Source of the DNA: Pyrenopolyporus hunteri
Taxonomy: Eukaryota; Ascomycota; Sordariomycetes; Xylariales; Hypoxylaceae
Reading direction: 5' to 3'
DNA length: 64,000 bases
Assembly (NCBI GenBank): GCA_902806595.1
Contig: CADCXC010000004.1
Coordinates: 3,286,001-3,350,000, forward strand
This document shows positions 11,836-24,479 of this stretch, piece after piece (positions within the stretch are counted from its first letter, which is position 1; each line of letters opens with the position of its first letter). The position numbers and the translations under genes were made by a program. The notes beneath the pieces were generated by a model. That model searched no databases. It was given only the letters and a program-made list of their open reading frames with translations, and was not told the origin of the DNA.

Positions 11836-12477
11836 TCTAGGAACCTCGCTCGATCATCCGGGCCTGTCGGGTGCCAACCAGGCTGGATGAGCATAGAACG
11901 GCCAACCCCATTGTCCTGCCTGTGACTGAGGTTTTTCAAGGCAATTACGAATTCCATAGTACAACTGGCTCCTTCGGCGAATTAGATCATGATACGCGCA
12001 CTCTGACTTGGAACCACATACCCTAAATAACCACATGCTCGCTTCCCAGGGCCAACGCGCTTAATTCGAAGATATCAAGATTTGCATGCGCATACACATG
12101 CTATAATTTACATAGCTTGCAAGACCTATACTCTATAACGGAGAACTCCATGGCACCCCTGTAGCTCGAAGCTGGAGATAGCAAGCCCTCACCTCCTGCG
12201 CGGGTCACCCGCTTTCAGAAATACCCAGCACCTACCTGGAAGATCCGTGGACATTACTGCGCCCTTACCCATGTGTCTCGTAAGTGCGTAGTTCGACCCA
12301 CGTGGTAATTAGTACCTACATGTATGCTCTGCGAGAAGACCATGAATGAGCAAGTCCGCAGGGGATGATCGTGGTTAGTGTCATCCCCCCTTCGTTCACA
12401 GGCTGACTTAGAAAGGACACCGGTAAATATAGATACATACTCAGATATGTAGTACATATTGAGTACCCACGTATGTA

Positions 12478-12516
<39 letters not shown>

Positions 12517-13032
12517 GCGTATACCTGGTAGACGTACTCATCATGGTAATCTCTCTTGTTGTTCAGCTTACCATAGGTAGTCTAGGCGCGTAGGGACCCA
12601 GGTAATATTATTTATTATACTACGTAATTTAAAGATCCTGGCCCAGCCTTATTTCTACAGGTAGGTAGGTATACATACATGTAAGTATCCAACGTATAGC
12701 GCTCCCTCACTCTGTCGCCTAGAGTCTCGCTACTCGGTCATTCCTTTCCTTTATGATTTATAGGTAATAGTGCCCGACTCCCATCTTTGCAGACATATTT
12801 CGCAGACATATATCCCCCTCACATCCATTAACCAGTATGCAGGGTCGCTTTCAGTTACGATGACTTCAGTCCCCAGCTCGCTTATCAAGGCCCTCGCCCT
12901 CATGGCTAGCTTTTGTGTTGTCTCTGAGAGAATCTTCCCTAATATACATCGTCCCTACCTCACGGCTTCTGCCCAACTTGGATCTCAAGCCATGGGTACC
13001 GGACCTAAGTGTTCCCTTACGCATGATGTTAG
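11836..13032. other. Intergenic region with (AT)n microsatellite
   Basis: No firm gene is seen. An (AT)n run lies at about 12479-12511, with ACCT/AGGT motifs around 12657-12680. A short open frame from the ATG at 12860 begins with a signal-peptide-like stretch (LIKALALMASFCVVS) and could be the first exon of the next candidate, but I could not join the two with a normal intron. Confidence 0.4.
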
Positions 13033-13518
13033 CACGGGACCCGAAGGGTCATGAACTCAAGCCGTCTCGGCCCTATACAGCAACCCGGAGGCTTTTGCTT
13101 GAATTGGTGGGAGGGTGGCTGTCTCGGCCAAGTTTGTGCCGGCAAGGGCCAGGAAGCCTACGTGGAAGACGCCCAACGGGTCGCAGACACTATGAGCACG
13201 AGGATATTCAACAGCTGCATCCGCCAGGGCAAAAGTGGCGCCAGAGCAGACTGCGCAGATATCGGTAATACGTGTGGGGCGTACCGGCCGTCGCTACAAG
13301 CCTACGAGGATATCTACCTAGGCAGCGTGCCGGATACGCCTTTATATTCTATCCGTAGATCAACGGAGATGATGGGTGTCTGCTTTGGTGATAAGAGGGC
13401 CGCGGGGGGCGGTCGTTCAAGGACCGCCGTACCTGGAATAGAAGGCTTCAGGGGAATGTTAGGTCAATATACAAACGTTTATATATCTATAGGTATATAC
13501 CTCTCTACTTTCAAATGA
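13033..13518 (+). CDS. Possible small cysteine-containing protein, gene structure unresolved
   Basis: The frame is open from just after the stop at 13030 through 13518, with an ATG at 13051. The central part (PGGFCLNWWEGGCLGQVC, then FNSC, ADC, NTC, GVCFG) has a cysteine spacing seen in small secreted fungal proteins, but I do not recognise a family. It lacks its own signal peptide. A hydrophobic stretch from an ATG at 12860 lies in a different frame, and the obvious joining intron (GT at 12996 to TTAG at 13032, 37 bp) is too short and gives the wrong phase. The last 40 residues look non-coding. It may be a decayed gene, a wrongly framed exon or chance. Confidence 0.25.
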   Translation, partial: HGTRRVMNSSRLGPIQQPGGFCLNWWEGGCLGQVCAGKGQEAYVEDAQRVADTMSTRIFNSCIRQGKSGARADCADIGNTCGAYRPSLQAYEDIYLGSVPDTPLYSIRRSTEMMGVCFGDKRAAGGGRSRTAVPGIEGFRGMLGQYTNVYISIGIYLSTFK

Positions 13519-13612
13519 AGCCAAATCGCAAGTGCTGGACAGGACTTATGTAACACGAACAAACCACTCTCACTCTCGCCTGCGCCGCAGTGTTTTCTGG
13601 GCACATACATGC

Positions 13613-14790
13613 CTAGGAGACTTCCTTCTTAGCTGCGAGTATCTCGTTTTCAATGGCCTCTCCGAGGGTTTTGGTCGTCCCTTTACCGCCCATATCAGCG
13701 GTGATGATATTCTGATCTCGACGAGCCAAGACCCTCTCGATCGCCTCCAATATCGCGGCGGCCGCATCCTGGTACCCGAAATGTTGGAGCATCATTTGAC
13801 CCGCCCAGATCATGCCGACGGGATTCGCGATGCCCTTGCCGGCGATGTCCGGCGCACTGCCGTGAACGGGCTCGAACAGACTGGGGAAACGCCGGTCCGG
13901 GTTGATGTTGGCCGACGGTGCAATTCCAATCGTGCCAGTGCAAGCAGGGCCCAGATCAGAGAGGATGTCCCCGAACAGGTTACTCCCGACGACCACGTCA
14001 AAAATGTCGGGCCTTTGCACGAAATGTGCCGTCAGGATGTCGATGTGATACTTGTCCACGTGCACATCGGGGTAGCTGCGCGCCATCTCGCGGACCCGGG
14101 AGTCCCAGTAGGGCATCGTGATGCTGATGCCGTTGCTCTTCGTCGCGCTTGTCAGACGTTTCCGTGGCCGGCTCTGCGCAAGTTCAAAGGCGTATCGGAG
14201 CACCCTATCGATGCCGGTTCGCGTCATGACGGTGTCTTGGATAACCGTCTCCCTGTCTGTGCCCTCGAAAATCTTACCACCGATGCTGCTGTATTCGCCC
14301 TCCGTATTCTCACGGACGATCCAGAAGTCAATGTCCCCGGGCTTTCGGCCAGCCACTTTCGGCAACGTCAGTAAATTAGCAGCGGCGGGACTTGCGTAGA
14401 AAGGCAGAGAGGGGCGAGGTGTGGTCACATACAAGGGCAGTTGACTCCGTCCAACAATCGACATGGGCGAAGGTTGATATACTGGTCGAATTCGCGTCTG
14501 AATTTCAATAGACTTCCCCACAATGAAACCTCATCTGGAACCAGAGCTGGCATCCCGACAGCACCAAAATAAATGGCGTCGAACCCGACAAGGGACTCCT
14601 TCCAGTCCGGTGGCAACATATCCCCATGCTTCTCATAAAAGGCACAACTAGCAAAATCGAACGTCTCGAATACCAATGGGATATTGAACACCTGGGCCGC
14701 CGCCTCGAGACACCGGACACCGTAGGGCATCACCTCGGTCCCGATACCGTCGCCAGGGATAACCGCGATTTTCAGTGGACCATTGGCCAT
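13613..14790 (-). CDS. Tartrate/D-malate dehydrogenase, isopropylmalate dehydrogenase family
   Basis: Minus-strand exons are 14790-14433 and 14355-13613, giving 366 residues. The 77-bp intron is placed so that NCPL-AGRKPGD reads through. The protein starts KIAVIPGDGIGTEV, the nucleotide-binding N-terminus of NAD-dependent beta-decarboxylating dehydrogenases. It continues with FGAVGMP, INLRP (substrate arginines), FWIVRENTEGEYSS, the catalytic lysine/aspartate blocks (ATKSNGI, VVGSNLFGDILSDLG) and FEPVHGSAPDIAGKG. The GAVGMP and INLRP forms fit tartrate/D-malate rather than isocitrate enzymes, and the usual length is about 350-365. It probably oxidises D-malate or tartrate to pyruvate-level products in the cytosol. 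Exact substrate is inferred. An in-frame ATG at 14892 lies upstream, but the added residues look like leader. Confidence 0.9.
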
Positions 14791-14997
14791 TATGATTTTG
14801 TGTGAGGTATAGGTTACAGCCGACGCGATTGCGGATAGTTGTAGATAAGTTGTAGACAGCGCAAAGTGGGGAGAGAGATAGAGATAGAGCAATAAAGTAG
14901 AAGGGTGGAAAAAAAAAAAAAAAAAAAAACAGCAGTCGGTTGAGAATATGAAGACGATGTCGGTCTTGATTGTTTCTTATATAGTGTATAATTCGGT

Positions 14998-15135
14998 CCA
15001 ACTTCCGGCACATCAACTTCCAACCACCAACTTCCGGCTATCAACTTCCAATTATCAATCTCCAATTACCAAGTCCCGCTCCGATTCTCAACTTCCGAAT
15101 GTGAAACTCCCCAGTTACCAACATCCGATTACCTA
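14998..15135. repeat. Degenerate minisatellite based on CAACTTCC(A/G)
   Basis: Around ten imperfect copies of a roughly 11-14-base unit recur (variants CAACTTCCGGC, CAACTTCCAATTA, CAATCTCCAATTA). Spacing is irregular. It lies upstream of the minus-strand dehydrogenase gene and has no evident function. Confidence 0.75.
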
Positions 15136-15316
15136 ATATTTAGGTCCTCGGAATAGAAATAACATCGTTTATTTCAATACCTCACAAAAGAACATACAGC
15201 TGCATTGTTCTGGCGGGAGGACTAGCTACCTAGGTATCTACCTACCTAGGTGGTTCTTAGCTACCTAGGTAATTGCACATATCGAAAGTCGCCAGGAGAG
15301 AATACCCTACGGAGAC

Positions 15317-15490
15317 TTCCCCTTTCTCTTCTCTTCTCTTCTCTTCTCTCTCCTCTCCTCTCCTCTCCTCTCCTCTCCTCTCCTCTCTCTCCTCTCCTCT
15401 TTTCTTCTCTTCTCTTCGTCTTCTTCTTTTCTTTTCTCTTTTCTCTTCTCTCTTCTCTTTCCCTTTTCTCCTCCCCCCTCCCTCCCCTAT
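15317..15490. repeat. Polypyrimidine tract (TCTCC/TCTTC repeats)
   Basis: About 170 bases on the plus strand are almost only C and T, organised as TCTTC then TCTCC pentamers and then mixed units. It starts about 50 bp downstream of the minus-strand leucyl-tRNA synthetase stop. Mirror-symmetric pyrimidine tracts can form triplex DNA. That is general knowledge, not shown here. The long open frames across it on both strands are artefacts. Confidence 0.85.
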
Positions 15491-15542
15491 CTTCCTCCGT
15501 TGCCTTGCTCTCCTATCCGGGACTTGCTTGTAATCCGTTCCG

Positions 15543-18500
15543 CTATACTTCAATGTTTTCAAATAGGAAAGATGGCTGACCCGGCACCGCCAGCTCGGCG
15601 ATTGGGGACTTGATATCAACCTCGCCGCCGTGTAATACGTCAAGGCCTGTCTTGCTGCCTTCGCTCACTAATAAGACGTTGACGTCTGATAACCCTGCCG
15701 CTCGCTTGAGACTAGGTACCATAGCCGTGATGGTCTTAGACTCGTCAAAGGCTAATTTGCGTTCCATCACGACGTCGGCTGGCTCTCCACTGCGGAGCCG
15801 CTTCTTCAACAGCTGTACGAACGGCATCGCTTCCTTCACCTTGCCTATTTTAGCAATCCGGCCGCTCAGTTCCTTGTCGGTGCATTTCTGCGTCTTGGTC
15901 TCGGCATCCCACGTCTCCTTCACTAGGTCAATGCATGCATCCTGCCACTTAGGGAACTCTCGAGTGATAAAGATCGTGAGCCTTTTAGGCTTCTTGGGGT
16001 CGAAATTCATCTGCTTTCCCTTTGCCATCTTCTTCACTTGTGCCGACTCAGCCGACGTAATGTTAGACTGCGTCGTGAGTACGTACGCGCGAGCGGCACT
16101 GAGGCTGGCATTCGGTTCCGGTACTTCAGGCCACCGCGCCAACTGTACTGTCTTAGCTTCACCAAGTATCTCAAGCCAAACGTACTCGGCCCAATGCGGC
16201 GCAATGGGCGTGAGAGACAGTGTCTGCAGTCTCATATATTTAAACACTAGCTCCTTATTCATCGGGATCCCCGAGGCCGCGCAAGCTGCTCTGTAGACGT
16301 CCTTGGCGTTTATAAGGTCGTAAAAGCATGATTTCAAGGCCATTTTGTAGTTCGTCTCCTCGTAATGATGCCTGGCTTCCTGCACCAATGTGTTCATTTC
16401 GTTGTCGAATAGTGCATCTTCAAAGTCATTCAGTTCTGTCCGGAGATCCTGGCTTTTAGCCATCTCCTCGCACCATTCTCTCAGAGAGTGCAGTCGAAGG
16501 CTGGTATCAGTCGCGCATTAGCTCCCAAAACACTCAATTGAACACCAACGGCCAAATAACATACATGGTGTTGTCGGCAACATCTTCCACGAAATTGGAA
16601 TCTTGAATTGTGTCCCCGGCATCCGCAAGAGCTATACGAGACGCGTCTGCGCCGAATTTCTTCACCACTACGGCATAGTTAGCGGCAATTGCATATAGTG
16701 AGTCCAAAGCGGAGGGAGGTGGATTTACCATCATCAAGAGTCATAAAGTTGCCGGTACTTTTCGACATCTTCTCGCCGTTAAGCTGAAGATGCCCATTCA
16801 CTCGCACGGACTTGGGCCAGTATTCCCTGGGGAAAAGTGCGATGTGATTGTAAAGGAAAAAGGTTAGGTGATTGTTGATCAAATCCTTCCCGCTCGCTCT
16901 CAAGTCGAGCGGATAGAAATATTCAAACTCACGACGCATTGCCTCCAGTGTCTCCCGGGGAATCTTTGACTTGGCCAGGAGGTCGTCGGTTAGATTAGTG
17001 CGGCAAAAGATATAATCCCAGACCTCATCGACCATTTGTTCTGGAGTGATGTCTCCAATGCCCTTTTCTCTCCCGAATATGTCGCTGTGCAGATAATGGG
17101 CCACTGTGTAGTAGCTCATGTAGATTGTCGAATCACTTAGGCTCTCTACCAGAAATTCGGGCGCCCATGGGAGTTTTGAGCCTAGGCCATAGGTTCTCGC
17201 GCACGCCCACTGCTTAAGCCAGTCAAGAACTCCCAGGAATGCGTTGCGAGCGTCGCTCGAATAAGTGTTGAGACCGTTCCCGTCCTTATTCTCGACAAAC
17301 TCAGTGGCGGTGGCGCGCCATGATTCCTCTCCGTAGTCAATATAATATTGCTCCATGAGAGCCACCGTGCATTCGTCGCCACTTCTGCTAACGACCTTAT
17401 TTTCCGGTTCGGCGTATTCGAAGGCAAGGCCAGCATCAATCAGTTGTGCTCGAACTTTGGGCTTTGCATCTGCTACCCTCTCGCCCTTGAAATCTCCTAC
17501 GAGCATACGGCCCTGGTAGAATCCCTCCTTGTAAGCTAACTCCTTAGCCTCCTTCAGCTGCTTAGCATCTTTCGGGGATGCGATCTTCAGCTTTTTAACC
17601 AATTCGAGGGCGAGTAAGTCGGAAGTAGGTGTCTGGATGATGGGTATGATTTCTAATTCTGCCCATTCTTTTTGAATCTTATAGTAATCCGCCTTTTTAG
17701 CCAAATCTACTATTGTAGCATAGTCGTCAGGTGAATCCGACGGTACGCATGTCACTACTCCGGTTCCCTTGGTCTCGAGTATCGACTCCATCGGGAGAAC
17801 CCGAACCCCATTCTTATGGAAGCTAAGAGGAGCGTTCACCAGCGTGCCGATGAGATCTGAACCTTGGATTTCAGCCGTTTTCTTGATAACGCCTTCTTGA
17901 GCGAATACTTCCTGGTAGGCCATGTTCCTGGCAGCCCTTTCAGTCATCACATAGTACTCCTTGGGAGCAGCTTCGTAAATGCCGTATGTGATCTTAGGTG
18001 ATACAAAGCAAGCCACTTGTCCATACATCGTCTCCGCCCGTAGGGTTGCCGGGACGAGGAACACTTTGGCGTCGTTAGGGAGCTTTCCTTCTAAGATCTC
18101 TCGAGCCTTGGGGGCGAATTCCAGAACACGCATCTTGATCGCTACGTATAGTTGTGGGTTGACACCCTCTCCTTCGCTCCGGTCGTGGTCCATGCAGGGT
18201 TGCCCATCCTTGATCGAGTATATTGTGTGTCGCTTACCAAACTTGATCTTGTCCAACTCCCTCAGTCGGACCATTTGCCAGCGGACAAATGCGTCGAAGT
18301 ATGGGTTAGCATCTGTTGTGACAAACTGCCTGCGCCAGTCAATCCTACTGCCGAAATTGCTCAGATCGAGCTTGCAGAGGGGCGGAAAGTATTCGAGCCA
18401 GTAGGCCGGGTCGGCGAAGAGGTGTATTTGTTGGATGGGAATACCCATGGCTTGCATTATCTGAAATTGATACTTCATCTTAACCGCCTTCGCGGCCGCC

Positions 18501-19079
18501 TTACCCTTTTTGGCGGTGAACTTGGTCACGTCTTCCCTCTCCCTTTGGGCAGGCGAAGCAGCTGGTTGATTGACGGGCTCTTCCTCTTCCCTATATTTCT
18601 CGAACTCCTGGCCAAACATCTCGACCTCCTTAGCGAGTTTATCGGCACACGCCTTGATAGGTAGGCCAGTGCAATGGTACCCTTGGGGCCATAGGACGTT
18701 GATGCCCTTCATGCGAGCATACCCTGCGTGGAACTCAACTTTACTGAACGAAAAGGCGTGGCCTACGTGAAGACGCCCATTTGTATAGGGAAAAGCGATG
18801 GTTCCGAAGAACTTCGGGAACTTCTCTCGCAATTCGGCGGCGGGAATGGAATGGAGAGGGATATCTGCCGTAGAGGGCGCATTGGCGTTGAACAGTCGCT
18901 GTTCGGCCCATTGCTGCTGGTACTTCTTCTCGACTGCGATCAATGAATCTCGCTTTTCAGTGCCTCCCGGATAGTCAGATGCAATACAAGAGGCGGGACG
19001 AGAGACTTTGTACCATACCTTTAAGGTCTTTGAGGGCTGCGGTCTGAAGCCCTTCCATGGTCTTCACAGGGTCGGCCAT
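15543..19079 (-). CDS. LRS1: Cytosolic leucyl-tRNA synthetase
   Basis: Minus-strand exons are 19079-19019, 18963-16729, 16667-16565 and 16500-15543, giving 1118 residues, the usual size for the eukaryotic cytosolic enzyme. It charges tRNA-Leu. Class I signatures are HVGH at residues 86-89 (FPYTNGRLHVGHAFSF) and KMSKS at 752-756. Between them lie the editing (CP1) domain with TLRAETMYGQVACFV and GTGVVTCVPSDSPDD, and the GLGSKLPWAPEF/STIYMSYYT blocks. After KMSKS comes KKFGADASRIALADAG, then the anticodon-binding and C-terminal regions. All three introns were set by restoring family sequence (LKGTEKRDSL, TLDD-VVKKFG, NTI-LRLHSLREW), and each has a CTGAC/CTAAC-like branch site. The start MADPVKTMEGLQ has no organelle-targeting look. 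The AT-rich block begins only about 140 bp upstream of the start codon. Confidence 0.96.
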
Positions 19080-19220
19080 GGCGGGTTATACTTCGTGTCA
19101 AGGCCTCTTTGAATCATATAAGAGGGGAAGTTGTGAGCGAGGAAAAACACCTAAGTGATCCGCCGATAGGAAAGTTTCGAGTCATACTTGGAATTTTTAC
19201 AAGACATGGAGGGGTAGAGG
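19080..19220. promoter_or_regulatory. Compressed upstream region of the leucyl-tRNA synthetase gene
   Basis: Only about 140 bp of normal-composition DNA separates the start codon at 19079 from the degraded AT-rich block. The promoter must lie here or extend into mutated DNA. No specific motif is identified. Confidence 0.35.
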
Positions 19221-20139
19221 GGTAAATACTTTTTAAATTAATATACTACGTAAAGTCATATATATTTATATTTAAGGATATTTTTTAAATTAAAAAAAAT
19301 ACGTAATAATTTAAATTAAAAATATTTTTAAATTTTTAAATAATAAAATATTAAAAATTATTTTCGTAAAATAATATAATAATTTTCGATTTAATTTTTT
19401 TATATAAATTAAAATAAAATTATAAAAATTAAAAATATATTTATAAAATTATTTTTTTATTTTATTTTATATTTTTTATTATTAAAATTTTTTTATTTAA
19501 TTAATATTAAATAGTTATTTAAATTATTAATTTTAATATTTTTATAAATTAATTATATTTATATATTTAATTTATATATTAATTTAATTATTATTATTTA
19601 ATTAATAAAATATTATTATAATTTAATATAATAAATTTAAATTTATTAAATAATTAATATCGAATTTTTAATCGAATATATTTATTATAATTCGATATAA
19701 TAAATTTAATTTTAATAAATAATTAATATTAAATTTTCGATTAAATATATCGTTTAAATTTAAATATAAAATCGTAATTTTTTAAATCGTAATTTATTTT
19801 TTTTATAATATTAATAAAATTTAATTTTTAATTTTTAATATTTTACGTTATATTAATATCGTTAAAATTTAAATATAAAATTATAGTTTATTAAATTATA
19901 ATTTTTTTTTATAATATTAATAATTTTTAATTTTTAATTTTTAATATTATACGTTAAATTAATAAAAATAATTTCATTTTATTTTTTAAAAAAAAATTTA
20001 ATTATATTACGTAAAATATAAAATAATAAAATAAATATAAAACGAAAAAAAATAAATATTAAAAAAACGTAAAAAACCGTCGTATTATATTTATAATAAC
20101 GATAATAAAAAACGTAAATTTTATAATAAATAATATAAT
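19221..20139. other. AT-rich, CpG-residual degraded sequence with internal tandem duplications
   Basis: No gene. The segment between about 19611 and 19751 holds two diverged copies of a roughly 75-bp unit (AATATAATAAATTTAA and TCGATATAATAAATTTAA). The segment at 19752-19960 holds two copies of a roughly 105-bp unit (TTAAATTTAAATATAAAAT recurring). The last 80 bp resemble the reverse complement of about 58490-58560 (family D), the host into which element A inserted. Confidence 0.55.
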
Positions 20140-20144
20140 CGAAA

Positions 20145-20290
20145 TAATAAAATATACGCGGACACGCGTACGAGTTTTATTATCGTACGAACGCTTTCGA
20201 TATATTATTTAATTAAAATCGATAATAAACACGTAATTTTAAATAAATAAACTTTTTATAATATTATATTTTCATTTAAAAAGTTTAATA
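20145..20290 (+). repeat. Element A 5' LTR
   Basis: It matches 28508-28653 along its whole length, apart from a 2-bp indel near the start and scattered C/T and G/A differences. It shares the core TATTATCGTACGA and the end AAAAAGTTTAATA. Confidence 0.85.
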
Positions 20291-23200
20291 TTTAATAACA
20301 TTTTTATTTATTATATTATATTATATTATATTAATAAATTAAATATAAAAATAAAATATTTTAATAGTAACGACATTTTTAAATAATTTTCTTTAATTAA
20401 GTTAAATATAAAAATTATTTTTTAATAAAGTAAATATTATTTAATTAATGGTTAAAAAATTTCGAAAATAAAAAATTTTAATTATTTATTAATTAATTAA
20501 AAAAATTAAAAATTTTATAAAAAACGATTTTTTATTTTATAATTCGAAATAATTAATCGATAAATATAAATTTAAGTAAATTTTTAAAATAATATATCGA
20601 TTAATAAAATTAATAAATTAATTAAAAAATTAAATTTTATAAAAAAAAAATTTAATTTATTAAAATAATTAATTTAATTTAAATTAAACTTATTAAAATA
20701 TTTAATTATAAAATTAAAATTTAACGATTTTATAATTAAAAACGTAATTTAATTAAATTTAAATAAATAAAAAGGAAAATTTTTTATATTTCGAATAATT
20801 TTCGAATTTTAATTTTAAAAAATTTCCGTTATTAATTTACGTATAAATATAAATGGTAAATTTATTAATTTTTTTATTTTTATAATATCGAATATAAATA
20901 TTTAATTAAATTAATTTATTATTATTTATTTTATTAAAATTAATAGTTTTAATTTTATTTATATAATTTCTACCTTTAAAAACGTAATTTCGTCGATTAT
21001 TAAATATTATCGATATATTTATCGTAAAATTACCGACTTTAAATTTAACGTTAAAAATTTTTATACACCGATTAATTAATTATTTTAATAAAGTTTTATT
21101 TAATTATTTAAAAATTTAAAAAAATAAAAAATAAATTATTTAAATTTTAATTATATTAATAAATAAAAGTACGTAAATATTTCGAATAAAATATCGATTA
21201 TATTAAATTACGTAGATTTTAAATAAATATTAATTCGAATAATTTACGTAAATTTTATTCGATATTTAATTAATAATAATAATAAAATAAAATAATTAAT
21301 AATAATTTTAATAATTATAATAATTAAATTTATAACTTTAATAATAATAATAATTAAATTTATAATTTAATTAATAATAATAATTTTATAATAATATATT
21401 TAATTTTAATTTATTTAATTTAAATAGAAAAATTTAATAAAAAATAAACGAAATAATGTTATTTTTTTAAATAATTTTAAATTTAAACGGTATAATTAAT
21501 AATAATTTAATTAATTACGATAATATTAATAATAATAATAAATTAAACGAATGGAAAATAATTAATATAAGTTATTTTTAATTAGATTTAAATTATTTAT
21601 TCGAAATAAAAAATTTCGTTTAAATTAATAAAAACGTATATTAAAAAAACGTTTATATATTTATTAATAAAATAAAAAACGTTAAAATTAACGAGGTTAA
21701 AATTAAACGTATTATAAAATTTATATATAAATTATATCGTAATTTAATTTAAATATAATAAATTAAAAATTTTATATAATTATAAAAAAATATAATAAAA
21801 ACCGATAATATATATGTATTAATATAACTTTATAAAAAGTTTAAAAAATTTAAATTCGAAACGATTAATAATGTCGAAGCGATAAAATATATTAAAAAAA
21901 ATTATATGTATAATATAAATATTATTTTATAAAAAATAAACGTATAAAAACTTTATAAAATCGCATATATAAATTAATTAATATAATATATGGTATAAAT
22001 TTATAATAAATTAAATTTTAAATTATAAATATTTGTAATTTTTTTAATGTTAATTATAACGATTAACGAATATTTTAAGTATATAAAAAATATTAAAAGA
22101 TATAATAAATAAAGTTAATAATAATAAAAAAAAAATTTAATTTTTATAAAATCGATAAATGATATATTATTTAAAAATATTTTAATTAATTTCGTAAGAT
22201 TAAATAAATATATAAACGTAAACATTTATTTCGATTTAAATAATTTTATAAATTTAAATTTTTTCGTAGTTTTAAATAACGAAAACGTAATAATTAATAA
22301 CGAACGTTATAATAAACGTTATAATAATTAAAATCGCTATAATTATCGAAAAAATAATTAAAAACGTTATTATAATAATAACGATAAAAATAATTATTAC
22401 GGAAATCGTTATTACGATTTTCGAAATAATCGTTATAAAAATAATTATCGAAATAAATATTAATATAAATAATATAAACGCGGTTTACGATATTAAAAAA
22501 AAAAAATAAAAAATAGCGAAAATAAAAACGTTAAGATTAAAAAAATAATAATTATTATTTAAAAAACGAAGTTTTTATAAATTAAAAAAACGAAAAAAAA
22601 AAGTTTAAAAAATGAAATTTTATAAGGAAAAATATTTTTTTATAAACGATTACGAATCGAATTTAAAATGTAAAAACGATTAATAATACGATTAAAACGT
22701 CGCCGTAATAATCGTAGTTTTTAATTTAACTTTTAATTTAAATTATTTATTATTTAATTTTTTTATATTTATTTTTTTTAATATAGTTTTAAATAAAAAA
22801 AAAATTTATCGTAAATATAAAAAGTTTTTTAATTTAAAATTAATATATATAAAATATATATATATTAATATTTATATCGAATTAAAAAAACTTAAATATA
22901 ATAAATTAAAAATTATTAACTTTAAAACGATTAACGTAATTAATATTATCGACGAAATTATAATAAAAAAATTTTTTATTACGAATATAAATATTATAAA
23001 CGTAATATTCGAATAAAATTATATTAAAAACTTTTTTTTAAAAAAGATTTAATTATTAATTATAATAATAAACGAAAAAAAAATAATAATTATATACGTA
23101 AATATAAAAACATTTATTTTTTTAATAAATAAACGATAATTAAATACTTTTATTTAATAATATAAATTAACGTATTTAAGTTTTATTATTTATAAAAAAA

Positions 23201-24479
23201 TAATAAATTTCGTTATATTAATAAAAATAATAAAATTTAAATTTTAATTTTTAATTAAAAACGAATATAATAAAAAATTAATATTACGTATATTAATATA
23301 AATATAAATATAAAAGTATTTATTATATATTAATTTATTATTAATAATAAAATTTTTCGAAATTAATAAAATTAAAATTAATTACTTAAATAAAATCTTT
23401 ATTTTAAATATATATCCCCGAATAATAATTTCGATAAAATATCGAAAAAATATTATAATTTATCGAAAAGTTTTAATTATAAATTAAATAAAAATTTTCT
23501 TTTATATTATTATAATAATATCGACGTAATTTACGAACTTTTCGAAAATAAAAAATTATTAATTTACATTAAAAAAATTAAGTTTAATAATAAATATTTA
23601 CGACGTAATGAATTTTAAAACGATAATAATAATTAATAATTTTTATAAAATTATAAAAATTTTAATTAAAATAAAAGTCGAAACGATCGATAATTTAAAT
23701 ATAAACGAATATATAAAATTATTCGAATAAATTTATTATAATTATATTTTAAAAAAATTTAAAATAATTATCGATATAATTAACGTTGTTAATTTTTTTC
23801 TTTAAATAATAAAGTAATTTTATTAAATTTTCGTAATATAAAAGTTCGTATTTTCGATATATAAATTAAAATTAAAAGTATTAAAATTAAAAAATTTATC
23901 GCAAATATTAATTAAAAAAAGAATTTATTATTATAATTTAAATAAAAAATTTATATAAAATTTTATAATAATGGTAAATAATTATAAAATTTAATATAAT
24001 AAAGAAATTATTAAAGTTTCGAAAAAAAAAAATAATTATCGATTTTATAAACGATTAATAAAATAAATATAAGTTTATAAAAATATATTTATTAAAAATA
24101 AATAATAGAAAATTTTTAAATAAAATTTTCGATAGATTTTATCGATAAAGAAAGTTTAAATAAATAAAAATATTAATTTTTTTTAAGTATTTATATTTCG
24201 TAATATAAAAAATAGTTAATAGTAAAAAAAAAAACGAATAATAATCGATTTATAATTATTAAATAAATGTATTTTTACGGATAATTATTTATTACCCCGG
24301 TAAAAAAAAATTATAAATCGAATAAAAAAAAAACGTATTTTTAATATTATCGATAATTTAACTTTTTTTCATTAATTACTCGTAATAAAAAAACATCGTA
24401 ACCGGATAATAATTATTTTATTAAAAAACTTCGAAGTATTTAAAATAATATTAATAAATTTTTAAAATTTATTAACATT

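Larger units (their letters stand above)
14791..15542. other. Intergenic region with three repeat tracts
   Basis: This lies between the dehydrogenase promoter and the 3' end of the leucyl-tRNA synthetase gene. It holds a 20-base A run at about 14910-14930, a degenerate minisatellite at about 14998-15135, ACCTAGGT-type motifs at 15227-15272 and a long pyrimidine tract at 15317-15490. No additional gene was seen. Confidence 0.6.

Noticed and set aside
13532..14374. 280-codon plus-strand ORF opposite the tartrate dehydrogenase gene
   Set aside because: It is the antisense shadow of the conserved minus-strand enzyme exon. The protein has no family features.
15250..15643. Ser/Leu-rich and Arg/Glu-rich ORFs over the pyrimidine tract
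   Set aside because: They are low-complexity translation of the TCTCC repeats on each strand.
641..19220. tRNA or rRNA genes in the gene island
   Set aside because: I looked for GGTTCGA-type B boxes on both strands by eye and found none in a tRNA-like setting. A covariance-model scan would be decisive.
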